Origin: Pseudomonas brassicae
GTDB lineage: Bacteria > Pseudomonadota > Gammaproteobacteria > Pseudomonadales > Pseudomonadaceae
Assembly: GCF_010671725.1 (NCBI RefSeq)
Contig: NZ_JAAHBU010000099.1
Coordinates: 1-55,881, forward strand
Length of the DNA: 55,881 bases
Reading direction: 5' to 3'
A program made the translations under genes and the position numbers. The notes beneath the pieces are model-generated. The model did not search any database. It saw nothing but the letters and a program-made list of their open reading frames with translations, and was not told the DNA's origin. Positions 44,186 through 53,844 of this stretch are shown piece by piece; position 1 is the stretch's first letter, and each line of letters starts with the position of its first letter.

Positions 44186-44268
44186 CTTCGCTGGCAAGCC
44201 AGCTCCCACAGGTACAGCGGTGATCTCAGGATCACTCGAGCCTTGTGGGAGCTGGCTTGCCAGCGAAG
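44186..44268. repeat. Long REP-type inverted repeat between algW and aapP
   Basis: A 25-base arm starting CTTCGCTGGCAAGCCAGC (44186-44210) recurs as its perfect reverse complement (44244-44268), separated by about 33 bases. Such paired REP elements are common between P. putida genes. Here it could terminate both converging transcripts and protect the 3' ends. Confidence 0.8.
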
Positions 44269-44271
44269 GGG

Positions 44272-45035
44272 TCAGTGCAGAATCTGGCTCAAAAACAGCT
44301 TGGTCCGCTCGTTCTGCGGCCGGTCGAAGAAGTCATCCGGCGCAGCCTGCTCGACGATCTCGCCCTTGTCCATGAAGATCACCCGGTTGGCCACGGTGCG
44401 CGCAAAGCCCATCTCGTGGGTCACACACAGCATGGTCATGCCGTCTTCGGCCAGGCCCACCATGGTATCGAGCACTTCCTTGACCATCTCCGGGTCCAGC
44501 GCCGAGGTCGGCTCGTCGAACAGCATGATCTTGGGCTTCATGCACACGCCCGCGCAATCGCCACGCGCTGCTGCTGACCACCGGACAACTGCCCCGGGAA
44601 CTTGTTGGCCTGCTCCGGAATACGCACACGCTCCAGGTAGTGCATGGCGATTTCCTCGGCCTTGCGCTTGGGCATCTTGCGCACCCACATCGGCGCCAGC
44701 GTGCAGTTCTGCAGGATGGTCAGGTGCGGGAACAGGTTGAAGTGCTGGAACACCATGCCGACTTCACGGCGGATCGCCTCGATCTGCTTGAGGTCATTGG
44801 TCAGTTCCACGCCGTCCACCACGATGCGCCCCTGCTGGTGCTCTTCGAGGCGGTTGAGGCAGCGGATGGTGGTCGACTTGCCTGAGCCCGACGGCCCGCA
44901 CAGCACGATGCGCTCGCCTTGGCGCACGTTCAGGTTGATGTCCTTGAGCACGTGGAACTGGCCGTACCACTTGTTCACGCCCTGCATCTGAATAATGCCT
45001 TCAGGGCCCACAGGCTGTTTGATCGCTTCACTCAT
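44272..45035 (-). CDS. aapP: General amino-acid ABC transporter ATPase AapP (one frameshift)
   Basis: AapP energises the AapJQMP amino-acid importer. All ATPase motifs are visible: Walker [11 protein letters not shown]-loop [10 protein letters not shown], signature [14 protein letters not shown], Walker [15 protein letters not shown] and the H-loop VTHEMGFAR. The frame breaks just after IARA near 44545 (GCGCTGTGC has lost the C and reads GCGTGTGC). The second half, [11 protein letters not shown], is in another frame. Corrected, the protein is 254 residues. It is the last gene of the operon, 12 bp after aapM, and ends near a REP repeat. Confidence 0.92.
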
Positions 45036-45047
45036 TTCGAAACACTC

Positions 45048-46144
45048 CTAACGCTTGTGGCCTGTGTCCAGCTTGCGCTCCAGATGCATGGAGTAGCGGG
45101 ACATACCGAAACAGAAAATCCAGAACACCAGGGCCGCGAACACATAGCCCTCGGTCGCCATGCCCAGCCACGCCGGGTCGGCTGCCGCCTGCTTGACGCT
45201 GTTGAGCAGGTCGAACAGGCCGATGATGATCACCAGGCTGGTGTCCTTGAACAGGGCAATGAAGGTGTTGACGATGCCGGGGATCACCAGCTTCAGGGCT
45301 TGCGGCAAGATCACCAGGCCCATGCTGCGCCAGTAGCCCAGGCCCATCGCCGCAGCCGCTTCGTACTGGCCCTTGGGGATGGCCTGCAGGCCACCGCGCA
45401 CCACCTCGGCGATGTATGCCGACTGGAACAGGATCACCCCGATCATGGCCCGCAGCAGCTTGTCGAAGCTCATGCCCTCGGGCAGGAACAGCGGCAGCAT
45501 CACCGACGACATGAACAGCACGGTGATCAGCGGCACGCCGCGCCAGAACTCGATGAAGGTCACGCACACCACCTTCACCGCCGGCATCTTCGAGCGCCGC
45601 CCCAGCGCCAGCAGAATGCCCAGTGGCAAGGCACGACGATGCCCACGGTAGCAATCACCAGGGTCAGCATCAGGCCGCCCCACTGGCTGGTCGGCACCTG
45701 GGTCATGCCCAGCACACCGCCATGCAGCAGGAAGTAGGCCATGACCGGGTACAGCACCAGGAAGCTCAGCCCGTACACCGCCTTGCGCGGGAAGCGCGAG
45801 ATGAACAGCGGCGCCGCACCGATCACCGCCAGCCACACGGTCAGGTCGACCCGCCAGCGCAGTTCGCTGGGGTAGTAGCCGTACATGAACTGGCCGAAGC
45901 GCTGCTGGATGAACACCCAGCAGGCGCCCTCCTTGGTGCAGTCGGCGCGGGTGCTACCGACCCAGTTGGCATCGAAGATCGACCACTGCAGCAGCGGCGG
46001 CACGATCAGCCACACCAGGTACACCGCCAGCAACGTCAACAGCGTGTTGAGCCAGCTGGAGAACAGGTTGGCGCGCATCCAGGCGAGCACACCCACGGCC
46101 TTGACCGGAGGTGGCATATCAGGTTTGAAAACATGGGAAGTCAT
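45048..46144 (-). CDS. aapM: Amino-acid ABC transporter permease AapM (one frameshift)
   Basis: AapM is one of the two His/Glu/Gln-type permeases of the Aap importer. The N-terminal part has extra membrane segments typical of AapM ([20 protein letters not shown]). The C-terminal part carries the conserved permease loop [27 protein letters not shown] and the ABC-contact region. The two halves are in different frames; the break is near 45634, where GTCGGTGCC has lost one G ([16 protein letters not shown] would be continuous). Corrected length is 365 residues. It lies 10 bp after aapQ. Confidence 0.91.
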
Positions 46145-46154
46145 GCGCGTTTCC

Positions 46155-47332
46155 TCACCGCTCGATCAGCGCAATGCGCTTGTTGTACCAGTTCATCAGC
46201 AGGGAAATGCTGATGCTGATGGCCAGATACACACTCATGGTGATGGCAATCACTTCAATCGCCTGGCCGGTCTGGTTGAGCACGGTGCCGGCGAACAGCG
46301 AGACCATTTCCGGATAACCGATACCGGCGGCCAGCGACGAGTTCTTCGCCAGGTTCAGGTACTGGCTGGTCAGCGGCGGGATGATCACCCGCAGCGCCTG
46401 GGGAATGATCACCTTGCGCAGCGTCGGCCCCTCACGCAGGCCCAGCGAGCGCGCCGCTTCGGTCTGGCCGTAGCTCACCGAACGGATGCCCGAACGCACG
46501 ATCTCGGCAATGAACGCCGCGGTGTAGATGGTCAGCGCCAGGGTCAGTGCCAGCAGTTCCGGGATCAGCACCCAGCCACCGACAAAGTTGAAGCCCTTGA
46601 GTTGCGGCATTTCCCAGCTCAGCGGGTTGCCGAACAGCAACACGCTCAGCCCCGGCACCACCAGCAACAGGCCCAGGCCTGCCCAGAACGTGTGAAACGG
46701 CACGCCAGTGGCCTCGAAGCGCCGGTTGGCCCAGCGCACCATCAGTGCGATGGCCACGCCCGCCAGCAGCAGGCTCAGCGCGAATGCCCAGAAACCGGGT
46801 GCCATCGAGGCACCCGGCATGTTCAGGCCACGGTTGCTGATAAAGAAGGTGTCGCTGAAATTGATGCTGCCACGCGGCCCCGGCAGGGTCAGGAACACCG
46901 CGAAGTACCAGAACAGGATCTGCAGTAGCGGCGGGATGTTACGGAAGGTCTCGACATACACCGTGGCCAGCTTGTTGATCATCCAGTTCGGTGACAAGCG
47001 CGCCACACCGATGATGAACCCCAGCAGGGTGGCCAGGATGATGCCGATGAAGGTCACCAGCAGCGTGTTGAGCAGGCCGATGACGAACACCCGTGTGTAG
47101 CTGTCCTGCTCGGTATACGAGATCAGGTGCTGGGCGATGCCGAAGCCGGCGCTGCGTTCGAGAAAGTCGAAGCCCGAGGTGATGCCCCGGTGCTGCAGGT
47201 TGGTCTGGGTGTTGTGGAACAGGTACCAGCCCAGACGACCACCACCGCGATGGTGAGGATCTGGAACAGCCACGCACGCACACGTGGATCGCTCAGGGAC
47301 AAGCCCTTGGGTGCGCCGATTTGATTTTGCAT
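46155..47332 (-). CDS. aapQ: Amino-acid ABC transporter permease AapQ (one frameshift)
   Basis: AapQ is the partner permease of AapM. The first 34 residues (MQNQIGAPKGLSLSDPRVRA and the start of the first helix) read from ATG at 47332. The remainder, from GWYLFHNTQTNLQHRGITSG onwards, is in another frame after a lost base near 47235 (a CC pair within VVVLGWY). Eight or so membrane segments follow, with the permease signature AAFIAEIVRSGIRSVSYGQTEAARSLGL. Corrected length is 392 residues. It is preceded by aapJ and followed by aapM. Confidence 0.91.
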
Positions 47333-47395
47333 GAAAGGCCCCGAAGAGTAGGAACGAAACGGGCTGCGGCGCGCCTGCGCCGCAGCCTGCTCCCG

Positions 47396-48424
47396 TCAGC
47401 GCACCGGTGGTGCGTACTGGATGCCGCCGTTGTTCCACAAGGCGTTCAGACCGCGATCGATCTGCAGGGGCGTTCCTTTGCCCAGGTTCTTCTCGAACAC
47501 TTCACCGTAGTTGCCGACCTGCTTGACGATCTGCACCACCCAGTCCTTGGGCAGCTTCAGGTCCTTGCCGTACTCGCCGTCGGCACCGAGCATGCGCGCC
47601 ACGTCAGGGTTCTTGGTGGCCTTGGCTTCGGCTTCGACGTTTTTCGAGGTGATGCCCATTTCCTCGGCGTTGAGCATGGCGAACAGGGTCCACTTGACGA
47701 TGCTGAACCACTCCTCGTCGCCCTTGCGTACCACAGGCCCCAGTGGCTCCTTGGAGATGGTTTCGGGCAGCACCACGTACTCGGTCGGCGCCGCCAGCTT
47801 GGAGCGCTGTGCGTACAGCTGCGACTTGTCGGAGGTAAGCACGTCACAACGGCCCGACTCCAGCGACTTGGCGCTTTCATCGGAAGTGTCAAAGGTGATC
47901 GGGGTGTACTTCAGGCCATTGGCGCGGAAGTAGTCGGACACGTTCAGTTCGGTGGTGGTACCGGCCTGGATGCAGATGGTCGCGCCATCCAGCTCCTTGG
48001 CGCTGGAAACACCCAGTTTCTTGTTCACCAGGAAACCGATGCCGTCGTAGTAGGTAACGCCGGCAAACACCAGGCCCATGCCCGAATCGCGCGAACTGGT
48101 CCAGGTAGTGTTACGCGACAGCACATCGACTTCGCCCGACTGCAACGCAGTGAAACGCTCCTTGGCGTTGAGCTGGCTGAACTTGACCTTCTTGGCGTCG
48201 CCGAACACCGCCGCGGCGACCGCACGGCACACGTCCGCATCGATACCTACGATGGTGCCCTTGGCATCGGGCACCGAGAAACCCGGCAAGCCGTCACTCA
48301 CGCCACATTGAACGAAACCCTTCTTCTGCACTGCGTCCAGGGTCGCACCCGCCTGGGCGAAGGCACTGATGCCCAGCGCTGCGGCAGCCGTCACGACCGC
48401 CAGGGTGGATTTCAACATCTTCAT
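47396..48424 (-). CDS. aapJ: General L-amino-acid-binding periplasmic protein AapJ
   Basis: AapJ is the solute-binding protein of the Aap importer, which in related bacteria takes up a broad range of L-amino acids. The 342-residue precursor has a signal peptide (MKMLKSTLAVVTAAAALGIS, cleaved after AQA). Its type 3 binding-protein core has GTIVGIDADVCRAVAAAVFG and ERFTALQSGEVDVLSRNTTWT. It is the first gene of aapJQMP, preceded by GGAGG at good spacing, a long leader and a sigma54-type promoter. The 63-bp gap to aapQ is the largest in the operon. Confidence 0.94.
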   Translation of the reverse strand: MKMLKSTLAVVTAAAALGISAFAQAGATLDAVQKKGFVQCGVSDGLPGFSVPDAKGTIVGIDADVCRAVAAAVFGDAKKVKFSQLNAKERFTALQSGEVDVLSRNTTWTSSRDSGMGLVFAGVTYYDGIGFLVNKKLGVSSAKELDGATICIQAGTTTELNVSDYFRANGLKYTPITFDTSDESAKSLESGRCDVLTSDKSQLYAQRSKLAAPTEYVVLPETISKEPLGPVVRKGDEEWFSIVKWTLFAMLNAEEMGITSKNVEAEAKATKNPDVARMLGADGEYGKDLKLPKDWVVQIVKQVGNYGEVFEKNLGKGTPLQIDRGLNALWNNGGIQYAPPVR

Positions 48425-48429
48425 TCAAA

Positions 48430-48448
48430 CCTCCAATTCGCTCTTGTT
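48430..48448 (-). promoter_or_regulatory. aapJ ribosome site with adjacent CA-like motif
   Basis: On the minus strand AACAAGAG (48441-48448), which matches seven of eight positions of the AAnAAnAA Hfq/Crc motif, is six bases before the GGAGG ribosome site (48430-48434). Translation control by Hfq/Crc is plausible but inferred. Confidence 0.4.
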
Positions 48449-48607
48449 GTGTTGAGCCGGGGTTGCACCGCACCCTTATGAGGCGCATCCGACCCGTGTT
48501 GGCTTGTTTTTGGGTCAATTGGCGCAATAGGCTGTTCTGTGACAGCCTTGGGTACCCTCAATGAGGTGTTACCGTCCAAACGCGTAATCTCACGTCGGAA
48601 GTTACTT

Positions 48608-48623
48608 AGCAAAGCGCGTACCA
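48608..48623 (-). promoter_or_regulatory. Sigma54-type promoter of aapJQMP
   Basis: On the minus strand TGGTAC (48618-48623), five bases, then TTGCT (48608-48612) match the -24/-12 consensus TGGCAC-N5-TTGCW with one change and exact GG/GC spacing. It lies about 185 bases ahead of aapJ and suggests control by an enhancer-binding protein such as NtrC or CbrB. The rest of this 336-bp intergenic region, up to the esterase gene, shows no gene. Confidence 0.65.
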
Positions 48624-48637
48624 CTCTGTGCGGCTAA

Positions 48638-49420
<783 letters not shown>

Positions 49421-49516
49421 AAGCAGGCTTGCCTGTAGTTGTCGGAGCAATCCACTACGCCGCGCCCGAATCTTGCATTACACTGGCCGGCGTACATTCC
49501 TTAACCAATTGATGAG

Positions 49517-50974
49517 ATGACCGTGCTCAAAGCACTCAAGAAGATGTTCGGCAAGAGCGAGGTTGAGCAACTCGCCACCGAAAGCGTTGCTCCCGTGAAG
49601 CAGCCGCCCGCAGCACCCAAGGCCCCGGCCCCCACCGTGCAGCCCCAGGCCGAGCCTGTGGCGCCAGTCCATGCTCACACGCCGGTCGAGGCGCCGGGCA
49701 GCCAGCCGGTCGAGGCCAAACCGCGCCGTGAGCGCAAACCAAAGCCCCAGGCCAGCACCTGGAAGCTGGAAGATTTCGCGGTAGAACCGCAGGAAGGCAA
49801 GACGCGCTTCCACGACTTCAAGCTCTCGCCCGAGCTGATGCACGCCATCCACGACCTGGGCTTCCCCTACTGCACGCCGATCCAGGCCGAGGTACTGGGC
49901 TTCACGCTGCGCGGCAAAGACGCGATCGGCCGGGCCCAGACCGGTACCGGCAAGACCGCCGCGTTCCTGATCTCGATCATCAGCCAGCTGCAACAGACCC
50001 CGCCGCCCAAGGAACGCTACATGGGTGAGCCGCGGGCGCTGATCATCGCCCCTACCCGCGAGCTGGTGGTGCAGATCGCCAAGGACGCTGCCGAGCTGAC
50101 CCGCTACACCGGCCTGAACGTGATGACGTTTGTCGGCGGCATGGACTTCGACAAGCAGCTCAAGGCCCTCGAAGCCCGTCACTGCGACATCCTGGTGGCA
50201 ACCCCGGGCCGCTTGCTGGATTTCAACCAGCGCGGCGAAGCGCACCTGGACATGGTCGAGGTGCTGGTGCTGGACGAAGCCGACCGCATGCTCGACATGG
50301 GCTTCATCCCGCAGGTTCGCCAGATCATTCGCCAGACACCGCCCAAGAGCGAGCGCCAGACTTTGCTGTTCTCGGCCACCTTCACCGAAGACGTGATGAA
50401 CCTGGCCCAGCAGTGGACCACCGATCCTGCCATCGTCGAGATCGAGCCGGAGAACGTCGCCAGCGAGACCGTCGAGCAGCACGTGTATGCCGTGGCCGGG
50501 GCCGACAAGTACAAGTTGCTGTACAACCTGGTCACCGAGAACAAATGGGAACGGGTCATCGTGTTTGCCAACCGCAAGGACGAAGTGCGTCGGATCGAAG
50601 AGCGCCTGGTGCGCGACGGCGTGAATGCTGCACAGCTGTCCGGTGACGTGCCGCAGCACAAGCGCATCAAGACCCTGGAGAACTTCCGCGAGGGTCGTGT
50701 GACCGTGCTGGTGGCCACCGACGTGGCGGGGCGTGGTATCCATATCGATGGCATCAGCCACGTGATCAACTTCACCTTGCCGGAAGATCCGGACGATTAC
50801 GTGCACCGTATCGGCCGCACTGGGCGGGCGGGCATGAGTGGTGTGTCGATCAGTTTTGCGGGCGAAGACGACTCGTACCAGTTACCGGGTATCGAGGCAT
50901 TGCTGGGGCGCAAGATCAGTTGCGAGACCCCGCCGACCGAGTTGCTCAAGCCGGTGGCGCGCAAGCATCACTGA
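49517..50974 (+). CDS. rhlB: DEAD-box ATP-dependent RNA helicase RhlB
   Basis: RhlB unwinds structured RNA and can join the RNA degradosome. The 485-residue protein has an unusual Ala/Pro/Lys-rich low-complexity N-tail (about residues 12-80). The core follows: Q motif YCTPIQAE, motif I AQTGTGKT, motif [10 protein letters not shown], motif III SATF, motif IV-V region [14 protein letters not shown] and motif [14 protein letters not shown]. The C-terminal extension is short. It ends at a strong terminator. The frame is intact. Confidence 0.94.
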   Translation: MTVLKALKKMFGKSEVEQLATESVAPVKQPPAAPKAPAPTVQPQAEPVAPVHAHTPVEAPGSQPVEAKPRRERKPKPQASTWKLEDFAVEPQEGKTRFHDFKLSPELMHAIHDLGFPYCTPIQAEVLGFTLRGKDAIGRAQTGTGKTAAFLISIISQLQQTPPPKERYMGEPRALIIAPTRELVVQIAKDAAELTRYTGLNVMTFVGGMDFDKQLKALEARHCDILVATPGRLLDFNQRGEAHLDMVEVLVLDEADRMLDMGFIPQVRQIIRQTPPKSERQTLLFSATFTEDVMNLAQQWTTDPAIVEIEPENVASETVEQHVYAVAGADKYKLLYNLVTENKWERVIVFANRKDEVRRIEERLVRDGVNAAQLSGDVPQHKRIKTLENFREGRVTVLVATDVAGRGIHIDGISHVINFTLPEDPDDYVHRIGRTGRAGMSGVSISFAGEDDSYQLPGIEALLGRKISCETPPTELLKPVARKHH

Positions 50975-50996
50975 GTGGTGGAGCAGACAGACAGAG

Positions 50997-51024
50997 CGCA
51001 GCCCTTGGGGGCTGCGTTTTTTTT
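50997..51024 (+). terminator. Terminator after rhlB
   Basis: CGCAGCC and GGCTGCG form a stem around a short CTTGGG-type loop and are followed by eight T, 23 bases after the rhlB stop. Confidence 0.88.
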
Positions 51025-51037
51025 GCATTGCCTGGTC

Positions 51038-51067
51038 CGGCCTCTCGGCCGGCAAGCCAGCGAAGGG
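51038..51067. repeat. REP-like single arm
   Basis: CCGGCAAGCCAGCGAAGGG (51049-51067), preceded by CGGCCTCTCGG, matches the REP-type arms at 44186-44268 and at the window start. It lacks a close inverted partner and lies just before the accessory block. Confidence 0.5.
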
Positions 51068-51096
51068 CGCACCACAGGTCCGGATTGAAACTCCAT

Positions 51097-51126
51097 TTGA
51101 TGTCGGCACTGTCGCAGATCTACACT
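51097..51126 (+). promoter_or_regulatory. Candidate promoter of the OCD-family gene
   Basis: TTGATG (51097-51102) and TACACT (51121-51126) are 18 bp apart. The predicted start, about 51133, falls inside the palindrome at 51130-51144, so a bound protein would block initiation. Confidence 0.45.
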
Positions 51127-51129
51127 ATC

Positions 51130-51144
51130 TGTCCATAATAGACA
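51130..51144. promoter_or_regulatory. Palindromic operator, copy 1
   Basis: TGTCCATAATAGACA is an odd palindrome with six of seven arm positions matching. The core TCCATAATRGA recurs at 53712-53726 in front of the binding-protein gene. The regulator encoded at 52186-52812 is the natural candidate to bind it; this is inferred. Confidence 0.6.
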
Positions 51145-51167
51145 AAATAGTTTAATAGGAGCGCCGC

Positions 51168-52112
51168 ATGTCCACGCCACTCGTGATCGACCAGCCCCTT
51201 GCCCACCAACTGCTCACGCAAGTGGACGTGCCGCAGATCCTGCGCAAACTGTTTCGTGACCTGGCCGCCGGCCACGCCGTGCAACCGCCACAGCAATTGG
51301 TGGAGTTTCCAGCCGACAAAGGCGATTTCATCAACTACGGCGGCGTACTCGCCGAAGACCGCGTCTACGGCATCAAGACCTCGCCCTACATCGTGCGCGA
51401 CGGTGCGCCGCTGATCACCGCCTGGACCCTGCTGATGTCGATGGACAGCGGCCAACCCCTGCTGCTGTGCGACGCCGGTGAACTGACCACCGCACGCACC
51501 GCCGCCACCACCGCCGTGGCCGTGGACGCCCTGGCCCCTGCCAACGCAAAACGCCTGACCCTGATCGGCAGCGGCCCTGTTGCACAGGCTCACCTGCACT
51601 ACGTGCGCGGCCTGCGCGAGTGGCAGGACATCCGCCTGCATTCCCCCAGCCTCAAGAGCAAGCGCACCGCACAGCGTGACGCCCTCACCGCACTGGACCC
51701 GCGCCTGAGCCTGGTTGACGACCTGCAAGCGGCCCTGCACGACGCCGACGTGATCCTGCTCTGCACCTCGTCGGCCAAGCCGGTGATCGACCCGCGCCAG
51801 CTCAGCAAGCCAGCCCTGATCACCTCGATCAGCACCAACGCACTACGCGCCCACGAAGTGCCGCCCGAGTGCCTGGGCGACATGGACGTCTACTGCGACT
51901 ACCGCGTGACCACCCCAGGCTCGGCCGGCGAAATGCGCATCGCCCGCGAACAGCACGGCTGGCAGGCCGAAACGATAGTCGGCGACCTGCCCCAACTGCT
52001 CAGCGAACAGGCGCCACGCCCGAGCTACCAGCGCCATGCCTTCTTCCGCTCCATCGGCCTGGGCCTTGAAGACATCGCCCTGGCCAACGCCCTGTACCGC
52101 CTGCACGGGTGA
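51168..52112 (+). CDS. Ornithine cyclodeaminase/mu-crystallin family NAD(P)-dependent dehydrogenase (DauB-like)
   Basis: The 314-residue protein belongs to the OCD family, which includes ornithine cyclodeaminases, alanine and arginine dehydrogenases and cyclic imino-acid reductases. The substrate-side segment VYGIKTSPYIVRDG (with the conserved Lys) and the Rossmann motif LTLIGSGPVAQAHLHYVRGL are present, as is DADVILLCTSSAKPVID. The next gene resembles the repressor DauR, which in P. aeruginosa controls dauB (an OCD-type L-arginine dehydrogenase) and dauA. That supports a role in basic or cyclic amino-acid metabolism. No DauA-type D-amino-acid dehydrogenase is here, so the reaction is unproven. 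The start follows AGGAG. Confidence 0.85.
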   Translation: MSTPLVIDQPLAHQLLTQVDVPQILRKLFRDLAAGHAVQPPQQLVEFPADKGDFINYGGVLAEDRVYGIKTSPYIVRDGAPLITAWTLLMSMDSGQPLLLCDAGELTTARTAATTAVAVDALAPANAKRLTLIGSGPVAQAHLHYVRGLREWQDIRLHSPSLKSKRTAQRDALTALDPRLSLVDDLQAALHDADVILLCTSSAKPVIDPRQLSKPALITSISTNALRAHEVPPECLGDMDVYCDYRVTTPGSAGEMRIAREQHGWQAETIVGDLPQLLSEQAPRPSYQRHAFFRSIGLGLEDIALANALYRLHG

Positions 52113-52185
52113 CGCCTGCGCGCGTTTGCGGCACACTCCCAGCGCCCTTTGCCTGGGGCGCTGACACCGCCTGGAGCCTGCCCGA

Positions 52186-52812
52186 ATGCCGACACCGCCC
52201 CGCGACCCTGCGCTGGACAATTTCCGAGCGATCGCCGACGCCATCGCCACCTTGTTCTTCCCCCACGCCGAAGTGGTGCTGCACGACCTGCGCAGCCAGA
52301 AGATCGACTACATCGCCAACAACCTGTCCAAGCGCGAGATCGGCGACGAAGCCGCGCTGGAGGACATGTTCGAGGCAGGTACCGACGAAACCAACATCGG
52401 CCCCTACGAGAAACTCAACTGGGACGGGCAGAAGATCCGCTCGCTCAGCACAGTGCTGCGCGACGCCGCCGGCAAGCCGCTGGCGGTGCTGTGCATCAAC
52501 CTGAACATTTCGCTGTTCGAGAACGCCAAGGCGGCGCTGGACCTGTTCCTCTCACCCAACCGACTGATTGCCCAGCCCGACTCGCTGTTTCGCGATGACT
52601 GGCAGGAGCGCATCAATACCTTCCTCAACAGTTGGCTGCGCGAACGTCAGCTTGCGCTCAGCACCCTGAACCGTGATCACAGGCGTGAACTGGTGCTGGC
52701 GCTGCACGCCGAAGGGGCGTTTCGCGGCAAGAGTGCGGCCAACTACGTGGCCAATGTGCTGAATATGGGGCGGGCCACGGTGTACAAGCACCTGAAGGAA
52801 CTCAAGGCCTGA
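52186..52812 (+). CDS. YheO/DauR-like PAS and helix-turn-helix regulator
   Basis: The 208-residue protein has a YheO-type PAS domain (about residues 8-120; VVLHDLRSQKIDYIANNLSKRE, then PLAVLCINLNIS). A C-terminal helix-turn-helix follows (about 150-205; FRGKSAANYVANVLNMGRATVYKHLKEL). This is the architecture of DauR, the D-arginine-utilisation regulator of P. aeruginosa. It lies 73 bp after the OCD-family gene on the same strand and converges on the binding-protein gene. I infer that it controls both neighbours through the shared palindrome. The ligand is unknown but probably an amino acid or imino acid. ATG at 52186 is used (MPTPPRDPALDNF). Confidence 0.87.
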   Translation: MPTPPRDPALDNFRAIADAIATLFFPHAEVVLHDLRSQKIDYIANNLSKREIGDEAALEDMFEAGTDETNIGPYEKLNWDGQKIRSLSTVLRDAAGKPLAVLCINLNISLFENAKAALDLFLSPNRLIAQPDSLFRDDWQERINTFLNSWLRERQLALSTLNRDHRRELVLALHAEGAFRGKSAANYVANVLNMGRATVYKHLKELKA

Positions 52813-52829
52813 GGGCGTCAAGCCTTGAG
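52801..52829. terminator. Hairpin between converging regulator and binding-protein genes
   Basis: CTCAAGGC (52801-52808) and GCCTTGAG (52822-52829) are perfect 8-bp inverted arms around 13 bases. They span the end of the regulator gene and lie 12 bases before the converging gene. No T tract is present, so it may be a weak bidirectional terminator. Confidence 0.45.
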
Positions 52830-52840
52830 CTGGACGTAGG

Positions 52841-53620
52841 TCAGTCGCCGTAGATATCGGACTTGAAGTACTTGGCCTGAATCTTCTGGTACTCGCCGTT
52901 GGCACGGATCGCATCGATTGCCTGGTTGAGCTCGCCGACCAGTTGCGTGTTGCCCTTGCGCACCGCGATCCCGGCGCCCTCACCCACGTATTTGGGGTCT
53001 TTGAGCTCAGGCCCGACAAACGCGTAGCCCTGGCCCTTCGGCGTCTCCAGGAAGCCCAGCTGCAGCGGGATGGTGTCGGCGAACACGCCGTCCAGGCGCC
53101 CGGCGACCAGGTCCATGAAGATCTCTTCGTTGCTGGTGTAGCGCACGATCTCCACGCCCTTGGGCACCAGCACGGCGGTCACGTAACGGTCGGTGGTGGT
53201 CGCACGCTGCACACCGATACGCTTGCCCTTGAGGCTGGCGTACTCGGCATCGACCTGGATGCCTTGCTTCATGGCCAGGCGCGCCGAGGTGAAATAGTAC
53301 TTGTGGGTGAAATCCACCGACTTCTTGCGCTCTTCGGTAATGGTGATCGAGGACAGGGCCGCATCGATTTTCTTGACCTTGAGCGACGGGATCAGGCCGT
53401 CGTACTCCTGCTCGATCCATTGGCACTTGGCCTGCATCTGCGCGCACAGGGCGTTACCGATGTCGTAGTCGAAACCGCTGATGGTGCCTTCGGCCGTCTT
53501 GAAGGCGAAGGGCGGGTAGGCGGCTTCGATGCCGATGCGCAGGGTCTTTTCGGCAGCGAACGACGGAGCGGCGGCAAACAGGCTCAAAGCCAGCGCGGCA
53601 AACAGGGAAGTGGGTTTCAT
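52841..53620 (-). CDS. Periplasmic amino-acid-binding protein (Lys/Arg/Orn type), orphan
   Basis: The 259-residue precursor has a signal peptide ([20 protein letters not shown], cleaved after FAA) and the HisJ/ArgT-type solute-binding fold. The core shows [51 protein letters not shown] and [13 protein letters not shown]. These are the segments that bind the alpha-amino and carboxyl groups, and the family type suggests a basic amino acid. No permease or ATPase gene is adjacent, so it must use a transporter encoded elsewhere or act as a sensor. ATG at 53620 is chosen; a TTG one codon upstream is in frame. A palindrome like that before the OCD-family gene lies about 100 bp upstream. Confidence 0.9.
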   Translation of the reverse strand: MKPTSLFAALALSLFAAAPSFAAEKTLRIGIEAAYPPFAFKTAEGTISGFDYDIGNALCAQMQAKCQWIEQEYDGLIPSLKVKKIDAALSSITITEERKKSVDFTHKYYFTSARLAMKQGIQVDAEYASLKGKRIGVQRATTTDRYVTAVLVPKGVEIVRYTSNEEIFMDLVAGRLDGVFADTIPLQLGFLETPKGQGYAFVGPELKDPKYVGEGAGIAVRKGNTQLVGELNQAIDAIRANGEYQKIQAKYFKSDIYGD

Positions 53621-53711
53621 CAAGGTCTCTCTCGCTCGTTATTGGTGATGTGGTGCAAGACAGATAAAAGGTGACCGGCACACAGCGGCCTGGGCTTGTT
53701 TTGTACTTATA

Positions 53712-53726
53712 AATCCATAATGGACT
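53712..53726. promoter_or_regulatory. Palindromic operator, copy 2
   Basis: AATCCATAATGGACT has a perfect 11-bp core TCCATAATGGA and matches copy 1 (51130-51144) over TCCATAAT-GAC. It directly abuts a minus-strand -10-like TATAAG (53706-53711), so it would lie in the promoter spacer of the binding-protein gene. The GNAT gene is divergent and starts about 120 bp away. Confidence 0.6.
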
Positions 53727-53844
53727 TAATGGTATTAAATTTCAACGGTGACGCCGTGCGCGCCTCACTTTCGGAAGGCTCCTACATAACGCATCGAGCA
53801 CTGGGGTTAGATTCACGCTTCGATCAGTTGCCCCGGTCACGCCC

